Source: Paraburkholderia sp. SOS3
GTDB lineage: Bacteria; Pseudomonadota; Gammaproteobacteria; Burkholderiales; Burkholderiaceae
Assembly (NCBI RefSeq): GCF_001922345.1
Contig: NZ_CP018811.1
Location: forward strand, 2,480,001-2,544,000
DNA: 64,000 nucleotides
Reading direction: 5' to 3'
Shown: positions 38,679 through 47,798 of the stretch, piece after piece
Numbering within the stretch: position 1 is the first letter of the stretch
Layout: every line of letters starts with the position of its first letter
Translations under genes and position numbers: made by a program
Notes under the pieces: model-generated
Database searches by the model: none
Seen by the model: only the letters and a program-made list of their open reading frames with translations
Told to the model about the DNA's origin: nothing

Positions 38679-40061
38679 TTACTTGCGCCACCGCAACGGC
38701 CGCCGCAAATGAGGCCGGTCGAGCCGCAGCGCCGGCGTCGCATGCGCGAAGGCCGGCATGCCCGACACGTCTTCGAGGCCTTGCCGTTCGCGCTCCTCGT
38801 CCGCTTCGACCGTCTTGCTCGTATCGATGAAACAGGCGGCGACGATGCCGATCCCAAGCAGTGCCGCGGAAATCGTGAACGGCACGTTGTAGCTGCCCGT
38901 CGTCTGGATCAGATAGCCGAACACGACCGGCGACACCATCCCGGCCACGCCGAAGCCCGTGTTCATCATGCCGCCGGCCGTGCCCGCGTATTTGCCCGCG
39001 ATGTCGAGCGGCAGCGTCCACAGCACCGGGTTCGTGATCTCGAGGAAGAAGAACGACCCCGACAGGAACAGCACGGCCATCAGCGGACTCGTCGCCGAGA
39101 TCATCGGCAGCAGGAACGCGAGCGAGCCGCCCATGCCGACCACGAGCACCGCGCAACGCGCAAGACGCAGGCGTCCGGTACGCTTGTACAGCTTGTCCGA
39201 CACGACACCGCCGAGCGTATCGCCGATCACGCCCGCGAGCAGCGGCAGCGCGGTAAACAGCGCGAGGTGCTTGAGATCGAAGCCGCGCGACTCTTTCAGA
39301 TACGACGGCAGCCAGGTCAGATACACCCACAACAGCCAGCCATAGCAGAAGTCGACGAAGGTCACGAGCCACATGCGGCGAATCAGCCTGCGCCACGGCG
39401 TCGCCGCATGTTTCGCGCGTTCGCAGTCGCCCTGACGGTAGCCGATCTCGGCCGTTTCCTCGGGCGTGATGCGCTTGTTCTGCTCCGGCGAGTTCGTGAA
39501 TACGCGCAGATAGAGCACGGTCCACGCAAGGCTCACGATACCGAGCAGAATGAACGATTCGCGCCAGCCGCCGGCCGCCACCACCGCGAGTACGAGCGGC
39601 GGCGTGACCGCACCGCCGAGACGCGCGAAGCTATGCGTGATGCCCTGCGCGAAGCCGCGCTCGGACACCGGCATCCAGTACGTGAACGCGCGCGTGGCCG
39701 TTGGGAATGCGCCGCCTTCGCCGATACCGAGGATGAAACGCAACACGACGAGCATCATGACGCTGCCGGCGAAACCCGTGAGCAGCGTGGCGACGCCCCA
39801 GATCAGAGACAACACGGTGAGCACGAGCTTGGGCCCGAACTTATCCGACAGCCATCCGCCGATGATCTGCATCATCGCGTACGGATAGGCGAACGCGGAA
39901 AAGACAAGGCCCAGTTCGGTCGACGTCAGCCCCATTTCATGGCGGATCAACGGGCCCGCCACTGCGATATTCACACGGTCGATGTACGAAATGAAATACA
40001 TCACACACATGACCGCCAGAATGATGTGACGCGTCTTCACGCGCCGCTTAGGCATTTCCAT
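38679..40061 (-). CDS. sauU: MFS transporter, probable sulfoacetate uptake permease
   Basis: A 460-residue major facilitator with 12 expected helices, of the anion:cation symporter (ACS) type: VMYFISYIDRVNIAVAGPLI, then GWLSDKFGPK and RFILGIGEGGAFPTATRAFTYW. In Cupriavidus necator the sulfoacetate genes are sauR (IclR), sauS, sauT and sauU (MFS); the same set and order is found here. The start ATG at 40061 follows GGAG. It is the last gene of a minus-strand operon and faces the dehydrogenase gene tail to tail. The name rests on order and family. Confidence 0.8.
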   Translation of the reverse strand: MEMPKRRVKTRHIILAVMCVMYFISYIDRVNIAVAGPLIRHEMGLTSTELGLVFSAFAYPYAMMQIIGGWLSDKFGPKLVLTVLSLIWGVATLLTGFAGSVMMLVVLRFILGIGEGGAFPTATRAFTYWMPVSERGFAQGITHSFARLGGAVTPPLVLAVVAAGGWRESFILLGIVSLAWTVLYLRVFTNSPEQNKRITPEETAEIGYRQGDCERAKHAATPWRRLIRRMWLVTFVDFCYGWLLWVYLTWLPSYLKESRGFDLKHLALFTALPLLAGVIGDTLGGVVSDKLYKRTGRLRLARCAVLVVGMGGSLAFLLPMISATSPLMAVLFLSGSFFFLEITNPVLWTLPLDIAGKYAGTAGGMMNTGFGVAGMVSPVVFGYLIQTTGSYNVPFTISAALLGIGIVAACFIDTSKTVEADEERERQGLEDVSGMPAFAHATPALRLDRPHLRRPLRWRK

Positions 40062-40189
40062 GTTGTCTCCAATGTATTTTATGAGGCGTTTGCGACGCCG
40101 ATTGCTCGTTTGCCCTGCGTTGGGCGGATCGTGTCCGCCTCTTGATGAGTCTCCTCGTCCCGAATCGATTCTGCGCGTACGACCGGGCG

Positions 40190-41920
40190 TCAGCTCTGCG
40201 ACTGCAACAACTTCAACCGCTGTACCTTGCCGGACGGCCCGCGCGGCAGCTCGGCGACGAAGCGGAATTCCTTCGGCGTCTTGTACCGGCCCAGTTCGCG
40301 CAGGCAATGCGCGCGCAGATCGGCAACGTCGACGCCTCCACATCCGTTCGTCTGCGCCTCGCCATCCGTCGCGCGCGGCACGATATACGCCACGATCTCC
40401 TGCCCGTACGCGCTATCGGGCACGCCCACCGCAGCCGCGTCGAGCACGCCCGGGTGCTTCAGCAGCGCCTCGTCGATTTCGCGCGGGGCGATGTTCTCGC
40501 CGCCCTTGATGATCAGTTCTTTCGCGCGGCCGTTGATGTAGAAATAGCCTTCCTCGTCGCGATACCCGAGGTCGCCGGTACGCAGCCAGCCGTCCGCCGT
40601 AAACGCAGCGACCGTTTCTTCCGGCCGCTTGTAGTAGCCGCGCATCACCTGCTCGCCGCGCAACACGATTTCGCCGCATTCGTGCGGCGCGCACTCGCGG
40701 CCTTCGCGGTCGATCACCTTCGCTTCGGCGCCCGACGGCAATCCGATGCTGCCGACCTTGCGCCGCGCCGCGTCATACGGATTGCTGAAGATCGGCGCAG
40801 CCGTTTCCGTCATGCCCATTGTTTCGATGATACCGATGCCGAAGCGCGCTTCGAACGCGCGATGATGTTCGGCCGGCAGAGCGGCGGACGCGCTGCGGCA
40901 AAACTTCAACGCCGACAGATCGAACGCGCACCCCTCGTCGCAATTGAGCAGATAGGCGACGATGGTCGGCACGACGTTGATCCATGTGCAGCCGTGGAAT
41001 GCCGCATCGCGCCAGAACGTGCGCGCCGAGAAGCGTGGCGTCATCACGACCGAGCCCGCATGAAACAGCGGCGTCAACAGCGTCACGACGAGACCGTTGA
41101 TGTGATAAAGCGGCAATGAGGCGAGCACGCGGTCGTCGTCGGCCAGCCGATGTTCGCCGGTGATGCGCGCCGCGTTCGCGAGCAGGTTGCGATGCGTGAG
41201 CAGCACGCCTTTGGGCAGGCCGGTCGTGCCCGACGTGTACATCAGAAGCGCCACGTCGGTTTCGCACGGCTCGCCATGAAGCGCGAGCGGCGTCTCGCTC
41301 ATCGTCGCGGCAAGCGCCTCCTCGTCTCGCGATGCCGCGGCGCGCCGCGCTTCCGCGCGCTGCGCTTCCGCGCGCTGCGTCACGGCTCCCGCTAGCGCAG
41401 GCTCGGCATGCGGCAGCACCGGCAGCGCCCGTGCGTCCGGTTCCGTCTCGATCACGAGCACATCGCGCACGAGCTTTTTCCCCTGAGATTCCGTGTGCGA
41501 CTCCGCCAGCGCCGATTCGATCGTCGCGCGCGTCTGCCTCTCGACGAAAATCGCGCGCGTATCCGAATGCTCGACGATATAGCGCAGCTGCGACGGCTGG
41601 CACAGCAGATTGAGCGGATTCGCGACGAGCCCGCTATACATCGCGGCAAGCAGAATCCGGCCCGTCTGGATGCCGTTGCTCATCAACACCGATACGGTGT
41701 CGCCGGGCCGCAACCCCGCGTCGAGAAAACGCGCTTCCAGTTCGCGGCAGTCGTTGCGCAGCTCGGCATACGTCAATGCAGCCAGCGCGGCGGCACGGCG
41801 GGTGCCGCCGCCGGCAGACTGAGCCTCCGGTTCACCCATCGATTCGAGCAGAAACGGTTTGTCCGGATATTGCGCGGCGCGCTCGTCGATCAGCGCGCGA
41901 AGCGTAACAGGCGTGCTCAT
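40190..41920 (-). CDS. sauT: AMP-forming acyl-CoA ligase, probable sulfoacetate-CoA ligase
   Basis: A 576-residue adenylate-forming enzyme. The ATP-binding motif is YTSGTTGLPKG, followed by ASLPLYHINGL, the adenylate-binding ETMGMTETA, the hinge GWLRTGDLGYRDEEGYFYINGRAKELIIKGGENI and a C-terminal catalytic Lys in PSGKVQRL. It would activate sulfoacetate to sulfoacetyl-CoA for reduction by the next enzyme. An Ala/Arg/Glu-rich insert lies near residues 175-210. Its ATG overlaps the sauS stop (ATGA), so sauS-sauT are translationally coupled. Substrate inferred from neighbours. Confidence 0.82.
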   Translation of the reverse strand: MSTPVTLRALIDERAAQYPDKPFLLESMGEPEAQSAGGGTRRAAALAALTYAELRNDCRELEARFLDAGLRPGDTVSVLMSNGIQTGRILLAAMYSGLVANPLNLLCQPSQLRYIVEHSDTRAIFVERQTRATIESALAESHTESQGKKLVRDVLVIETEPDARALPVLPHAEPALAGAVTQRAEAQRAEARRAAASRDEEALAATMSETPLALHGEPCETDVALLMYTSGTTGLPKGVLLTHRNLLANAARITGEHRLADDDRVLASLPLYHINGLVVTLLTPLFHAGSVVMTPRFSARTFWRDAAFHGCTWINVVPTIVAYLLNCDEGCAFDLSALKFCRSASAALPAEHHRAFEARFGIGIIETMGMTETAAPIFSNPYDAARRKVGSIGLPSGAEAKVIDREGRECAPHECGEIVLRGEQVMRGYYKRPEETVAAFTADGWLRTGDLGYRDEEGYFYINGRAKELIIKGGENIAPREIDEALLKHPGVLDAAAVGVPDSAYGQEIVAYIVPRATDGEAQTNGCGGVDVADLRAHCLRELGRYKTPKEFRFVAELPRGPSGKVQRLKLLQSQS

Positions 41921-43392
41921 CGTCCGGCCCTCCGGAAAAATTCGCCGAGCAGGTCGTCCGCATCGGGCACGTGCTCTTCGATCGGATACGCCACGCGCGT
42001 GATGTTCAGGTACTGGTGGAAATTCAGGTTAGTGGAGAAGTTGTTGCGTCCCCACGTGCCGCAGCCCATCGACAGCGAGAACGGCAGGCCGTTATCGAAG
42101 TTGCCGCCTGTTGCGAGGCAATGCGCCTGGTTGACGATCACGCGCGCCACCGGCAAGGTCTCGCCGAGTTCAACGGCCCGCGCGGGATCGGCCGCATCGA
42201 GGCCCGCATCGAGGCCCGTATGCAGACCCACCGAATGGCCCGCGCCCATATACGAATAGATGTCGCCGACAATCCCGGCCGCATGTTCGAAGTCGCGCGC
42301 GCGATACACGGTCAGCACCGGTGCGAGCTTTTCGCCCGAGAACGGATAGCGTTCGCCGAAGCCGGTTTCCTTCACCATCAGGAACGCGGGCCCGCGCTCG
42401 GCAATCTCGTCGAGGCCCGCGACGCGCGCGATGACCGCGGCCGAACGCGCCGTGCATTGCGGCGAAAGCTTGCCGTCGCGCCACATCGCGGACTGCAATC
42501 TGGCCTTCTGTTCGTTGTCGAGCAGCACGCCTCCGCATGCGGCGAGTGCATCGAGCATCGGCTGATACACGGCGTCTTCGATCACGACGCTGTTTTCCGA
42601 CGAACAGCTGGTCGCGTTATCGAAGGTCTTGGAAAGCGCGATCTTGCGCGCCGCCTCGTGCAAATCGGCCGAAGCCGTGACGATCGACGCGACATTGCCC
42701 GCGCCCACCCCGAACGCCGGCGTGCCGCTCGCGTATGCCATGCGTACGTTGGCCTGCGAGCCCGTCGCCACGACAAGGTCGGCCTGCCGCATCAATTCGG
42801 CCGTAGCCGCCTTGCTGATCGGCGCGGGCAGCATTTGCACGAGATCGGGCGAAAGGCTGGCCTTCGCGAGTTGCGCGTGAATGAAACCGATCAGCAGCGC
42901 GCACGACGAATAGCCCTTCGGCGAAGGCGCGACGATTACCGCATTGCCGCATTTGAGCGCGTTGACGATCTTGTTCGCGGGCGTCGCGGCCGGATTCGTC
43001 GAAGGCGTGATCGCGGCGACCACGCCAACCGCGCGTGCGATTTCAACAATGCCGTTTGCTGCATCGCGTGCGATGACGCCCGTGGTTTTCTGGCCGTGCA
43101 GATCGCGCAGCAGGCCGAGCGTCTTGCGATAGTTCTTGCGGAACTTGTCGTCGACATTGCCAAGGCCCGTGTCCCTCACCGACAGCTCGGCGAGTTGCCG
43201 GTTGCGCGCCGGCTCCATGATGGCCCATGCGGCGGCGGCGGCGGCCATGTCGAGCGCCGCCTGCCCCGCCCGCTCGAATTCGCGTTGCGCGACGCGAGCC
43301 CGGCCGACCAGCGCGGCGACATCGTCCGCGACGCTACTGTCCGTGCTTGCCCCCTGCGCGCCCACTTCGGCGTGACTTGCCCTCACATTCAT
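41917..43392 (-). CDS. sauS: CoA-acylating aldehyde dehydrogenase, probable sulfoacetaldehyde dehydrogenase
   Basis: A 491-residue enzyme of the EutE/AdhE type. It has VVAAITPSTNPAATPANKIVNALKCGNAVIVAPSPKG, GSQANVRMAYASGTPAFGVGAGNV and the catalytic Cys263 in KTFDNATSCSSENS, then ATGGNFDNGLPFSLSMGCGTWG. CoA-acylating dehydrogenases interconvert acyl-CoA and aldehyde; here sulfoacetyl-CoA would be reduced to sulfoacetaldehyde for Xsc. The ATG at 43392 has GGAGA upstream. It is the first gene of the sauSTU operon and is divergent from sauR across a palindrome-rich region. Confidence 0.85.
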   Translation of the reverse strand: MNVRASHAEVGAQGASTDSSVADDVAALVGRARVAQREFERAGQAALDMAAAAAAWAIMEPARNRQLAELSVRDTGLGNVDDKFRKNYRKTLGLLRDLHGQKTTGVIARDAANGIVEIARAVGVVAAITPSTNPAATPANKIVNALKCGNAVIVAPSPKGYSSCALLIGFIHAQLAKASLSPDLVQMLPAPISKAATAELMRQADLVVATGSQANVRMAYASGTPAFGVGAGNVASIVTASADLHEAARKIALSKTFDNATSCSSENSVVIEDAVYQPMLDALAACGGVLLDNEQKARLQSAMWRDGKLSPQCTARSAAVIARVAGLDEIAERGPAFLMVKETGFGERYPFSGEKLAPVLTVYRARDFEHAAGIVGDIYSYMGAGHSVGLHTGLDAGLDAADPARAVELGETLPVARVIVNQAHCLATGGNFDNGLPFSLSMGCGTWGRNNFSTNLNFHQYLNITRVAYPIEEHVPDADDLLGEFFRRAGR

Positions 43393-43461
43393 CTGATTGT
43401 CTCCAACGGTTATGTCTGTTCGTGCGAATAAATCTAGCGGGCGCGAAGACCGACGAAGTCC

Positions 43462-43538
43462 CGTTTTCCGCGGCTTTCCGTGCTGGGCGATGCAGTGAAT
43501 CGGAAAACGCGAAATTCGGGACTTTCCGGAGTCCCGAA
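43462..43538. promoter_or_regulatory. Inverted-repeat operators between sauS and sauR
   Basis: Two perfect inverted repeats lie in the divergent promoter region. TTCGGGACT/AGTCCCGAA (43515-43523 and 43530-43538) has a 6-base spacer. CGTTTTCCG/CGGAAAACG (43462-43470 and 43501-43509) is 30 bases apart. They are the likely SauR binding sites. They differ from the GGAAC palindromes near xsc. Confidence 0.65.
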
Positions 43539-43619
43539 AACCGTGCATTCCGATGCAAAATCACTTCTATAAATTTGACGACGGCGCGCGGTTGCAGCGA
43601 CGCGTCCGGAGGAGACTCG

Positions 43620-44384
43620 ATGTCGTTCTCGAACCAGTCGAACGCCGCGGCCGTCCGCGCGTTCCGCGTACTCGAAACGCTTGCCGAAGCCGGCCATCCG
43701 CTATCGATGACGGACCTCGTGCATGCGCTCGGCTTGCCGAAGCAGACCGTGCACCGGATCCTCGTGCAATTGATGGATGCGTGGCTCGTCACGCGCGTCG
43801 CGGGCAATCGCCTCTACGAATGCTCGCCGCGCGTACGCATGCTCGCCGTCAACGTTCTTATGCATGCCGGGCCTGCCGCAGCGCGCCACGTGCTGCTCGA
43901 ACAACTGGTGTCGAAGATCGGCGAAACCTGCAATCTGACGATGCTGGCCGGCAACGACGTCGTCTATGTCGACCGCGTCGAAACCGAATGGCCGCTGCGC
44001 ATGCATCTGCAGCCCGGCTCGCACGTGCCGCTGCACTGCTCGGCGAGCGGCAAGCTGCTGCTCAGCTTCCTGCCTAAAGAAAGACGCGAACGCGTCATCG
44101 ACGCGCTGCCGCTGCGTGCGTATTCGGAAAAAACCATCACGGACCGTGATGCACTGCGCAAGGAGTTGACGGAAACGCGCAGACGCCTGCTTGCGATCAA
44201 CAACCAGGAGCACCTGCAAGGGCTCATCGCGATCGCCGTGCCGGTGATGCTCGACCGTAACCGCGCCTGCGCGGCCATCGCGGTTCAGGCGCCGGTCGGC
44301 CGCGTCACGCTCGACGACCTGCTCACCTTCGTGCCCGACCTGCGCTTTGCGGCCGACGAAACCGCTAAAACGTTCCGCGAATAA
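43620..44384 (+). CDS. sauR: IclR-family regulator, probable sulfoacetate regulator
   Basis: A 254-residue IclR protein: winged helix AVRAFRVLETLAEAGHPLSMTDLVHALGLPKQTVHRIL, then the effector-binding domain with GETCNLTMLAGNDVVYVDRVETEWPLRMHLQPGSHVPLHCSASGKLLLSFL. The ATG at 43620 has GGAGGAGA upstream. It is divergent from sauS, with 227 bases between them holding two inverted repeats. In Cupriavidus necator sauR is the IclR-type gene of the sulfoacetate cluster. It is about as similar to the two other IclR proteins in this region as paralogues are. Confidence 0.83.
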   Translation: MSFSNQSNAAAVRAFRVLETLAEAGHPLSMTDLVHALGLPKQTVHRILVQLMDAWLVTRVAGNRLYECSPRVRMLAVNVLMHAGPAAARHVLLEQLVSKIGETCNLTMLAGNDVVYVDRVETEWPLRMHLQPGSHVPLHCSASGKLLLSFLPKERRERVIDALPLRAYSEKTITDRDALRKELTETRRRLLAINNQEHLQGLIAIAVPVMLDRNRACAAIAVQAPVGRVTLDDLLTFVPDLRFAADETAKTFRE

Positions 44385-44435
44385 AAGCGTTCGCTGCGCG
44401 CCTTCGATGCGCGCAGCGACGGCACGTTATGAGCG

Positions 44436-45758
44436 TTACGAATGCTGCGCGCTCGCCACCGCGCCATACGTGCTCGCCCTTCGCTCGATCGCACGCGCGG
44501 ACCATGCCGATATCAGCGCGGACAGCATGACGTAGGCGCAGACCATCCACGGCTTGCCCTGATTGACGCGCATCAGCGCGGTCGCAATGATCGGCGTGAG
44601 GCCGCTCGCGAAGATGCCCGAGAACTGATACACAAACGAGATGCCCGTGTAGCGCACGTTCGCATCGAACAGTTCGGCAAAGAGCGCCGCTTCGGGGCCA
44701 TACACCATCGCGTAGAAGATGCCGAACGGCACGACGATCGCGGCCCAGATCAGGATCGTGTTGGTCGGCTGGCTCTCGATCAGCCAGAACGCAGGCAGCA
44801 CCGAGAGTCCGCAAATCAGCGATCCCCAGCGATAAACGCGAGCCCGGCCCATCTGGTCCGACATCCTGCCGAACAGCGGAATGAAAAAGCACATCACGAT
44901 GGCCGCGATCATCACGCCAAGCAGCGCATCGGTGCGGCTCATCGAGAGATGCTGCGTCAGATAGCCGATCGAAAACACCGCGAACACGTTGAAGAACACG
45001 CCGTCGATATAGCGCGCGCCCATGCCGAGCACGACCGCGCCGCGATAACGCGTGATCATGTCGACAAACGGAATCTTCGCTTCGCGCCGATTGCGTTTGA
45101 GCGCAAGAAACTCGGGCGTTTCCATCACTTTCAGGCGGATATACAAGCCGATCAGCACGAGCAGCAACGACGCACCGAACGCGATGCGCCAGCCCCACGA
45201 AAGGAAGTCCGCATCGGGCAGGACGCGCGAGATGGCGGCCACCACGCCGGCCGCGAGGCAAAGCCCGATCGAGAGCCCGATTTGCGGCAGACTCGCATAG
45301 AGTCCGCGTCGATGCGGCGGCGCATATTCGTAAGCCATCAGCACCGCGCCGCCCCATTCGCCGCCAAGGCCGATGCCTTGCAGCACGCGCAGCGTCAGCA
45401 GCAGAATCGGCGCCCAGACGCCGATCTGCGCGTAAGTCGGCACAAAGGCCACGCCCGCCGTCGAAATGCCCATGATGATCAGCGTCAGAATCAGTGCCGA
45501 CTTGCGCCCCACGCGATCGCCGAAATGGCCGAACAGCACGCCGCCGAGCGGCCGCGTGACGAAGCCGACCGCGAACGTCGAATAGGCAAGCATCGTCGAC
45601 ACCAGCGGATCGTTCGCCGGGAAATACAGCTTGTTGAACACGATGCCGGCCACGACGCCGTACAGAAAGAAGTCGTACCACTCGACGGTCGCGCCGATCA
45701 CGCTGGCAAATGCGACACGGCGGACGACGCGTTGATCGACGCGTTGATCGGATGACAT
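44436..45758 (-). CDS. iseU: MFS transporter of the metabolite:H+ symporter type, probable isethionate permease
   Basis: A 440-residue permease with 12 helices. MHS-family signs are GATVEWYDFFLYG, GGVLFGHFGDRVGRKSALI and RVLQGIGLGGEWGGAVLMAYEYAP. In Cupriavidus necator isethionate growth uses a transporter, IseU, and the dehydrogenase IseJ encoded together; here the transporter lies 166 bases downstream of the IseJ-like gene on the same strand. The ATG at 45758 has GGAGGAG upstream. Substrate is inferred from the neighbour; other hydroxylated or betaine-type acids are possible. Confidence 0.72.
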   Translation of the reverse strand: MSSDQRVDQRVVRRVAFASVIGATVEWYDFFLYGVVAGIVFNKLYFPANDPLVSTMLAYSTFAVGFVTRPLGGVLFGHFGDRVGRKSALILTLIIMGISTAGVAFVPTYAQIGVWAPILLLTLRVLQGIGLGGEWGGAVLMAYEYAPPHRRGLYASLPQIGLSIGLCLAAGVVAAISRVLPDADFLSWGWRIAFGASLLLVLIGLYIRLKVMETPEFLALKRNRREAKIPFVDMITRYRGAVVLGMGARYIDGVFFNVFAVFSIGYLTQHLSMSRTDALLGVMIAAIVMCFFIPLFGRMSDQMGRARVYRWGSLICGLSVLPAFWLIESQPTNTILIWAAIVVPFGIFYAMVYGPEAALFAELFDANVRYTGISFVYQFSGIFASGLTPIIATALMRVNQGKPWMVCAYVMLSALISAWSARAIERRASTYGAVASAQHS

Positions 45759-45872
45759 AGGTGCTCCTCCATTGGAATGGCCGTACCGTTCGTTCGGCAC
45801 GGCGCCTTATGCAAAGCCGTCCTGCTCGGTTCTCTGTGCCTGCTGATGCGTGTTTGCTGCTCAGGGCGTGTT

Positions 45873-45904
45873 GCTCAGTGCCTGCTGCTCAGTGCCTGCT
45901 GCTC
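45873..45904. repeat. Short tandem repeat between iseJ and iseU
   Basis: A 14-base unit GCTCAGTGCCTGCT occurs twice in a row and starts a third time. It lies in the gap between the two genes. No function is evident. Confidence 0.6.
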
Positions 45905-45924
45905 ATGCGCGCATTGCCCGACGC

Positions 45925-47586
45925 TCAGGCCTCTGCCGCCGCGGCCGCCGGCACAGGCTCGCGGTGTGCCGCATCGGCCGCGCGCGCATCGTCGAGAATC
46001 ATGTCCGACGCCTTTTCCGCCACCATCACGATCGGCACGTTCGTATTGCCGGATACGAGCGTCGGCATGATCGAACAGTCGACCACGCGCAAGCCGCGCG
46101 TTCCGTACACACGAAGCCGTTCATCGACCACGGCGAGCGGATCGCCGGCCGTCCCCATCTTCGCCGTGCCCGACGGATGGAAAATCGTCTGTCCGTACTC
46201 GCGGCAGAAATGCAGCAGTTCGTCGTCGGTCTGCGCATCGGCGCCCGGCCGCACTTCGCGCTTCATCAGCGCGGCCATCGGCTGCGTGGCCGCGACGCGG
46301 CGTGCGAAGCGCACGCCGGCGACAGTCGTGCGGCGGTCGAGATCGGTCGCGAGGTAATTCGGCACGATCGACGGCGCATCGCGTACATCGGTCGACGCGA
46401 TGCGCACAACGCCGCGCGACTCGGGCCGCAACTGGCAGATCGAATACGTGCAGCCCGGGAACGCATGCACTTCGCCGCCCGCGGAGTCGGCGGAAAGCGT
46501 CGAGAAATGAAACTGGATATCGGGGGTTGCCGCTTCATCGGGCAAGGCGCGGCAAAACATGCCGCCCTGATTGATGCCGACCGCGAGCGGACCGCTGCGA
46601 AACAGCGCCCATTCGAGGCCCATCTTCGCGCGGCCCGCCCATGAACGCAGCAGATCGTTGGTCGTGATCGGCTTCGTTACTTCGTAGATCAAACGGACCT
46701 GCAAATGGTCCTGCAGGTTTTCGCCGACGCCGGCACGATCCGCGACCACCGGAATGCCACGCTCGCGCAACAGCTCCGCAGGCCCGACACCCGACAGTTG
46801 CAGCAATTGCGGCGATTGCAGCGCGCCCGCGGTCAGGATCACTTCGCGCCGTGCACTGACCACGCGCGTTTCGCCATGCTGCAGGAACTGCACGCCGGTC
46901 GCGCGCGTGCCGTCGAAGCGGATGCGCGAAGCGAGTGCGTTGGTCTCCACGTGCAAATTCGTGCGCTGCCGCGCGGGCTTCAGATAGGCGACGGCCGTCG
47001 AACAGCGCCAGCCGTGACGCGTCGTCAGCTGGTAGTAGCCGACGCCTTCCTGGTCACCGGTGTTGAAGTCCTCGGCGGTGCGCACGCCGAGCCGGTTCGA
47101 CGCCGCGATAAACGCATCGACGAGCGCATGCGGCTGCCGGATCGTCGAGGCCCACAGCGGGCCGTCGACGCCGCGCGTCGGACCCGCGCCCAGTTCGTTG
47201 TGCTCGAGCCGCCGGAAGTACGGCAGACAGTCGTTCCAGCTCCAGCCGCGATTGCCGAGCGAGGCCCAATGGTCGTAGTCCTCTTTCTGGCCGCGCACGT
47301 AAATGAGGCCATTGATCGAACTGCTTCCGCCCAGTGTGCGGCCGCGCGGCCAGTACAGCCGCCGATTGTTCATATTCGGATCGGGCTCGGTATGAAAGCC
47401 CCAGTTGTAGACCGGATGGAACATCGTCTTGCCGTAGCCGATCGGAATATGAATCCAGAGATAGCGATCGGCGGGGCCCGCTTCGAGCAGGCAGACCGAA
47501 TAGCGGCCGCCTTCCGAGAGCCGGTTGGCAAGGACGCAGCCGGCCGAGCCTGCGCCGACCACGACATAGTCGAAAGTACCTGGCAT
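45925..47586 (-). CDS. iseJ: GMC-family FAD dehydrogenase, probable isethionate dehydrogenase
   Basis: A 553-residue choline-dehydrogenase-like flavoprotein. It has the FAD fold YVVVGAGSAGCVLANRL, both GMC signatures (YWPRGRTLGGSSSINGLIYV; LTAGALQSPQLLQLSGVGP), and the active-site FHPSGTAKMG plus VSGNTNVPIVMVAEKASD near the end. Isethionate dehydrogenase IseJ of Cupriavidus necator is a membrane-associated enzyme of this kind that oxidises isethionate to sulfoacetaldehyde. No signal or membrane helix is seen, and no cytochrome c gene follows. The C-terminal Ala-rich tail is variable. Divergent from an IclR gene. Confidence 0.78.
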   Translation of the reverse strand: MPGTFDYVVVGAGSAGCVLANRLSEGGRYSVCLLEAGPADRYLWIHIPIGYGKTMFHPVYNWGFHTEPDPNMNNRRLYWPRGRTLGGSSSINGLIYVRGQKEDYDHWASLGNRGWSWNDCLPYFRRLEHNELGAGPTRGVDGPLWASTIRQPHALVDAFIAASNRLGVRTAEDFNTGDQEGVGYYQLTTRHGWRCSTAVAYLKPARQRTNLHVETNALASRIRFDGTRATGVQFLQHGETRVVSARREVILTAGALQSPQLLQLSGVGPAELLRERGIPVVADRAGVGENLQDHLQVRLIYEVTKPITTNDLLRSWAGRAKMGLEWALFRSGPLAVGINQGGMFCRALPDEAATPDIQFHFSTLSADSAGGEVHAFPGCTYSICQLRPESRGVVRIASTDVRDAPSIVPNYLATDLDRRTTVAGVRFARRVAATQPMAALMKREVRPGADAQTDDELLHFCREYGQTIFHPSGTAKMGTAGDPLAVVDERLRVYGTRGLRVVDCSIMPTLVSGNTNVPIVMVAEKASDMILDDARAADAAHREPVPAAAAAEA

Positions 47587-47712
47587 TACATGTGTCTCCT
47601 GCTTCTTATCGTTCGACCTGGTGGTTCAACGGTCTTAAAAAGCGGTATGTTTCGTTTGAATTTATTGAGCTAGCGAGACCGCCGCAACCTCTTTCACCGG
47701 CAAAGGCACCAA

Positions 47713-47723
47713 TCCGGACCGGA
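47713..47723. promoter_or_regulatory. Possible operator between iseJ and iseR
   Basis: A perfect 11-base palindrome TCCGGACCGGA in the divergent promoter region, partly extended by AA/TT. A site of this size can occur by chance in GC-rich DNA; its position between an IclR gene and its probable target is the main argument. Confidence 0.35.
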
Positions 47724-47798
47724 ATTTGATCTTTCTGTTTCAGTTTGGCCTGCTTGAGGGTTGCGTCGAGGCTGCGGCCATCGACTTCGAGGAACCGA

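Noticed and set aside
38709..40145. A 478-codon plus-strand frame opposite sauU
   Set aside because: It is a GC-skew shadow of the transporter gene, very rich in Arg, His and Gln and without hydrophobic structure.
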